Shown: positions 42,675-44,011 of the stretch, piece after piece
Layout of the letters: each line of letters opens with the position of its first letter
How positions within the stretch are numbered: the stretch's first letter is position 1
Origin: a virus
Reading direction: 5' to 3' (one strand)
DNA: 44,011 nucleotides
IMG/VR virus record: IMGVR_UViG_3300020159_002267
Span: 1-44,011 of that record
The notes under the pieces: model-generated
The model's database searches: none
Told to the model about the DNA's origin: nothing
Seen by the model: only the letters and a program-made list of their open reading frames with translations
Translations under genes and position numbers: made by a program

Positions 42675-44011
42675 ATGTCAGTAAATGTTCGGATTCCCGG
42701 AATTGGTACAGTTAGTGCAGAAAACGCCGCAACTGAAAATACTCTACGACAGTTGGTTACAGCTATTACCCAACAGCAGGGCAGGGCTAGACGTGCTGAT
42801 TCTGAAACAGCAGCAGCATCAAGACAACAGGCTGGTTTTGCTGATAGAGCAGCAGACTCCATGGGTCAGATGGCATCAAGTGCCAAATCCAGTGAAAGTG
42901 CCACACGTAGTTTATTCTCAAATCTGTCAGAACAGGTTACTCGAGCTACCAATGTTGTAGGTGTAGCAACACAGGACATTAGTAGCACAGGTGTTACAAC
43001 ATATCTCAAACAGTTGGGGGCCACTGCCATTGAAGTTAGCGCAATGTGGGCTAAAAATTATGGTGATATCAGAGACAATCCGCTCAAGCAAGCAAGGGAT
43101 GTACTTGATACCGGAGTAGATGCAGCTGCCAAAGGTATTAAAGAAACAGTACTCAAAATAACGAACAACATGAGAGGGCCAATTAAGGCAGCGGGACCGG
43201 CTCTTGCTTCCTTAATGCAAGGTGGACTCAAGACTGTCAATAAAATGCTTTATGATGAAGTTAACCAGACAATAAAAGCATACAGTTCAATGAGTAAAAT
43301 GGGCGCAAGTTTTGTTGACGGAGTTGATGGCATGAGAGCAGCTTCGGCCAATGCAGGCTTACTTGTAGATCAGTTCTCAGGGGCTATATCCAAAGCAGAA
43401 CCAAATTTGAAACTACTAGGAATGACAACTGATCGAGCCATTGAAAAGACATCCATAGTTGCAAATGAATTTGGTAATATATCAACAGGCGGAATAACTC
43501 TAAGGAATCAGCTGCGAGGGTTGGGGTATAGTACCGAAGAACAGGTTGAATTGGCTGCACAATACATGGCCAGCATACGTGGCAACATGACACAAGAAAA
43601 ATTCAATGCAATAAGTGAAAAAGAGATTGCACTACAAACTAGACAATATGCCGAAGATTTAAAAGTACTAGCAGACATAACAGGAAAAAATGCCAAAGCA
43701 GCCCAAGAAGAAGCTAGAATGAAAAGCATGGAAGCAGACATAATGGCTCGCTTGGGCAGTAAAGAAGAAATTGAAAAATTTCAGGCTGTATACAGATCCA
43801 TGCCAGACTCTGCTAAAAAAGGATTTTTAGAATACGTTGCAACCGGTGGGCAAGCAGTAGTAGATGCAGCCACTAACATTGCTATGTCGCAGAATAGAGA
43901 AATTATGCCTATGTATGAACGGGGTTTTGCTAACATATATGATGTAGGAAAAACCGCCCAAATGGCGCAAGATGAACAACTTGAAGCAACAGCCAGAGTC
44001 GGCGAAGAACA
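42675..44011 (+). CDS. Probable tail tape measure protein, cut by the window end
   Basis: ATG at 42675 (MSVNVRIPGIGTVSAENAAT) opens a frame that stays open to the end, 445 codons, with the C-terminus missing. Composition is Ala/Gln/Glu/Lys-rich and almost entirely helical. A spaced arrangement of amphipathic segments is visible: AATENTLRQLVTAITQQQG, then DSETAAASRQQAGFADRAAD, then later LTRQYAEDLKVLADITGKNAKAAQEEAR-like stretches. Such long helical proteins next to gp26/gp51 are tape measures (gp29 class in T4), which set tail length and run inside the tube. Small GAxFVDGVDG-type loops may be junctions between helices. A late-type CATAAATA octamer precedes it. A different helical structural protein cannot be excluded until the rest is seen. 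Confidence 0.72.
   Translation, partial: MSVNVRIPGIGTVSAENAATENTLRQLVTAITQQQGRARRADSETAAASRQQAGFADRAADSMGQMASSAKSSESATRSLFSNLSEQVTRATNVVGVATQDISSTGVTTYLKQLGATAIEVSAMWAKNYGDIRDNPLKQARDVLDTGVDAAAKGIKETVLKITNNMRGPIKAAGPALASLMQGGLKTVNKMLYDEVNQTIKAYSSMSKMGASFVDGVDGMRAASANAGLLVDQFSGAISKAEPNLKLLGMTTDRAIEKTSIVANEFGNISTGGITLRNQLRGLGYSTEEQVELAAQYMASIRGNMTQEKFNAISEKEIALQTRQYAEDLKVLADITGKNAKAAQEEARMKSMEADIMARLGSKEEIEKFQAVYRSMPDSAKKGFLEYVATGGQAVVDAATNIAMSQNREIMPMYERGFANIYDVGKTAQMAQDEQLEATARVGEE

Noticed and set aside
42563-43741. Minus-strand open frames opposite the tape measure gene
   Set aside because: They overlap a continuous 445-codon plus-strand frame with clear helical protein character and have no independent support.

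Overview
The window is a continuous stretch of an AT-rich, T4-like contractile-tailed phage (myovirus) genome, most likely an uncultured marine or freshwater phage of a Gram-negative host. This rests on recognisable T4-type proteins: late sigma factor gp55, the recombination nuclease pair gp47/gp46, baseplate proteins gp5-, gp6-, gp25-, gp26-, gp51- and gp53-like, and very large environmental-myophage tail proteins. No host gene, tRNA, integrase, insertion sequence or CRISPR array was seen. Both ends of the window cut through a gene.

Layout. (1) Positions 1-34316, minus strand: one tightly packed late block, read from right to left. It runs tail-tube/baseplate junction-type protein, gp53-like, a large hub-type protein, gp5-like hub/spike, a separate lysozyme-like protein, gp25, gp6, a giant 4719-residue protein with two predicted beta-propellers, then fibre and fibre-associated proteins. 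The fibres include a glycine-rich protein with a striking Trp/Gly/Tyr run and a membrane-like C-terminal segment. (2) 34381-41155, plus strand: a compact operon of gp55, gp47 and gp46, followed by an unusual cassette (radical SAM, short-chain dehydrogenase, second radical SAM, separate SPASM-like cysteine domain), then a GIY-YIG (SegE-like) nuclease. (3) 41156-41562: about 400 bases without a credible gene, folding into a chain of hairpins. I read it as a structured non-coding RNA on the plus strand, overlapped at its far end by a minus-strand terminator. (4) 41563-42623, minus strand: gp51- and gp26-like baseplate hub assembly genes. (5) 42675 to the end, plus strand: a long, Ala/Gln-rich helical protein, probably the tail tape measure, cut by the window.

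How it works together. gp55 lies back to back with the baseplate operon it would be expected to switch on. T4-late-type octamers (TATAAATA, CATAAATA, AATAAATA) sit 18-34 bases upstream of several structural gene starts. They include a divergent pair between gp26 and the tape measure gene. gp46/gp47 supply recombination-dependent replication functions. The radical SAM/SDR cassette is translationally chained to gp46 and is the main accessory function of the window; its substrate is unknown. The most novel candidates are the hairpin-chain RNA at 41160-41509 and the radical SAM/SDR cassette beside it.
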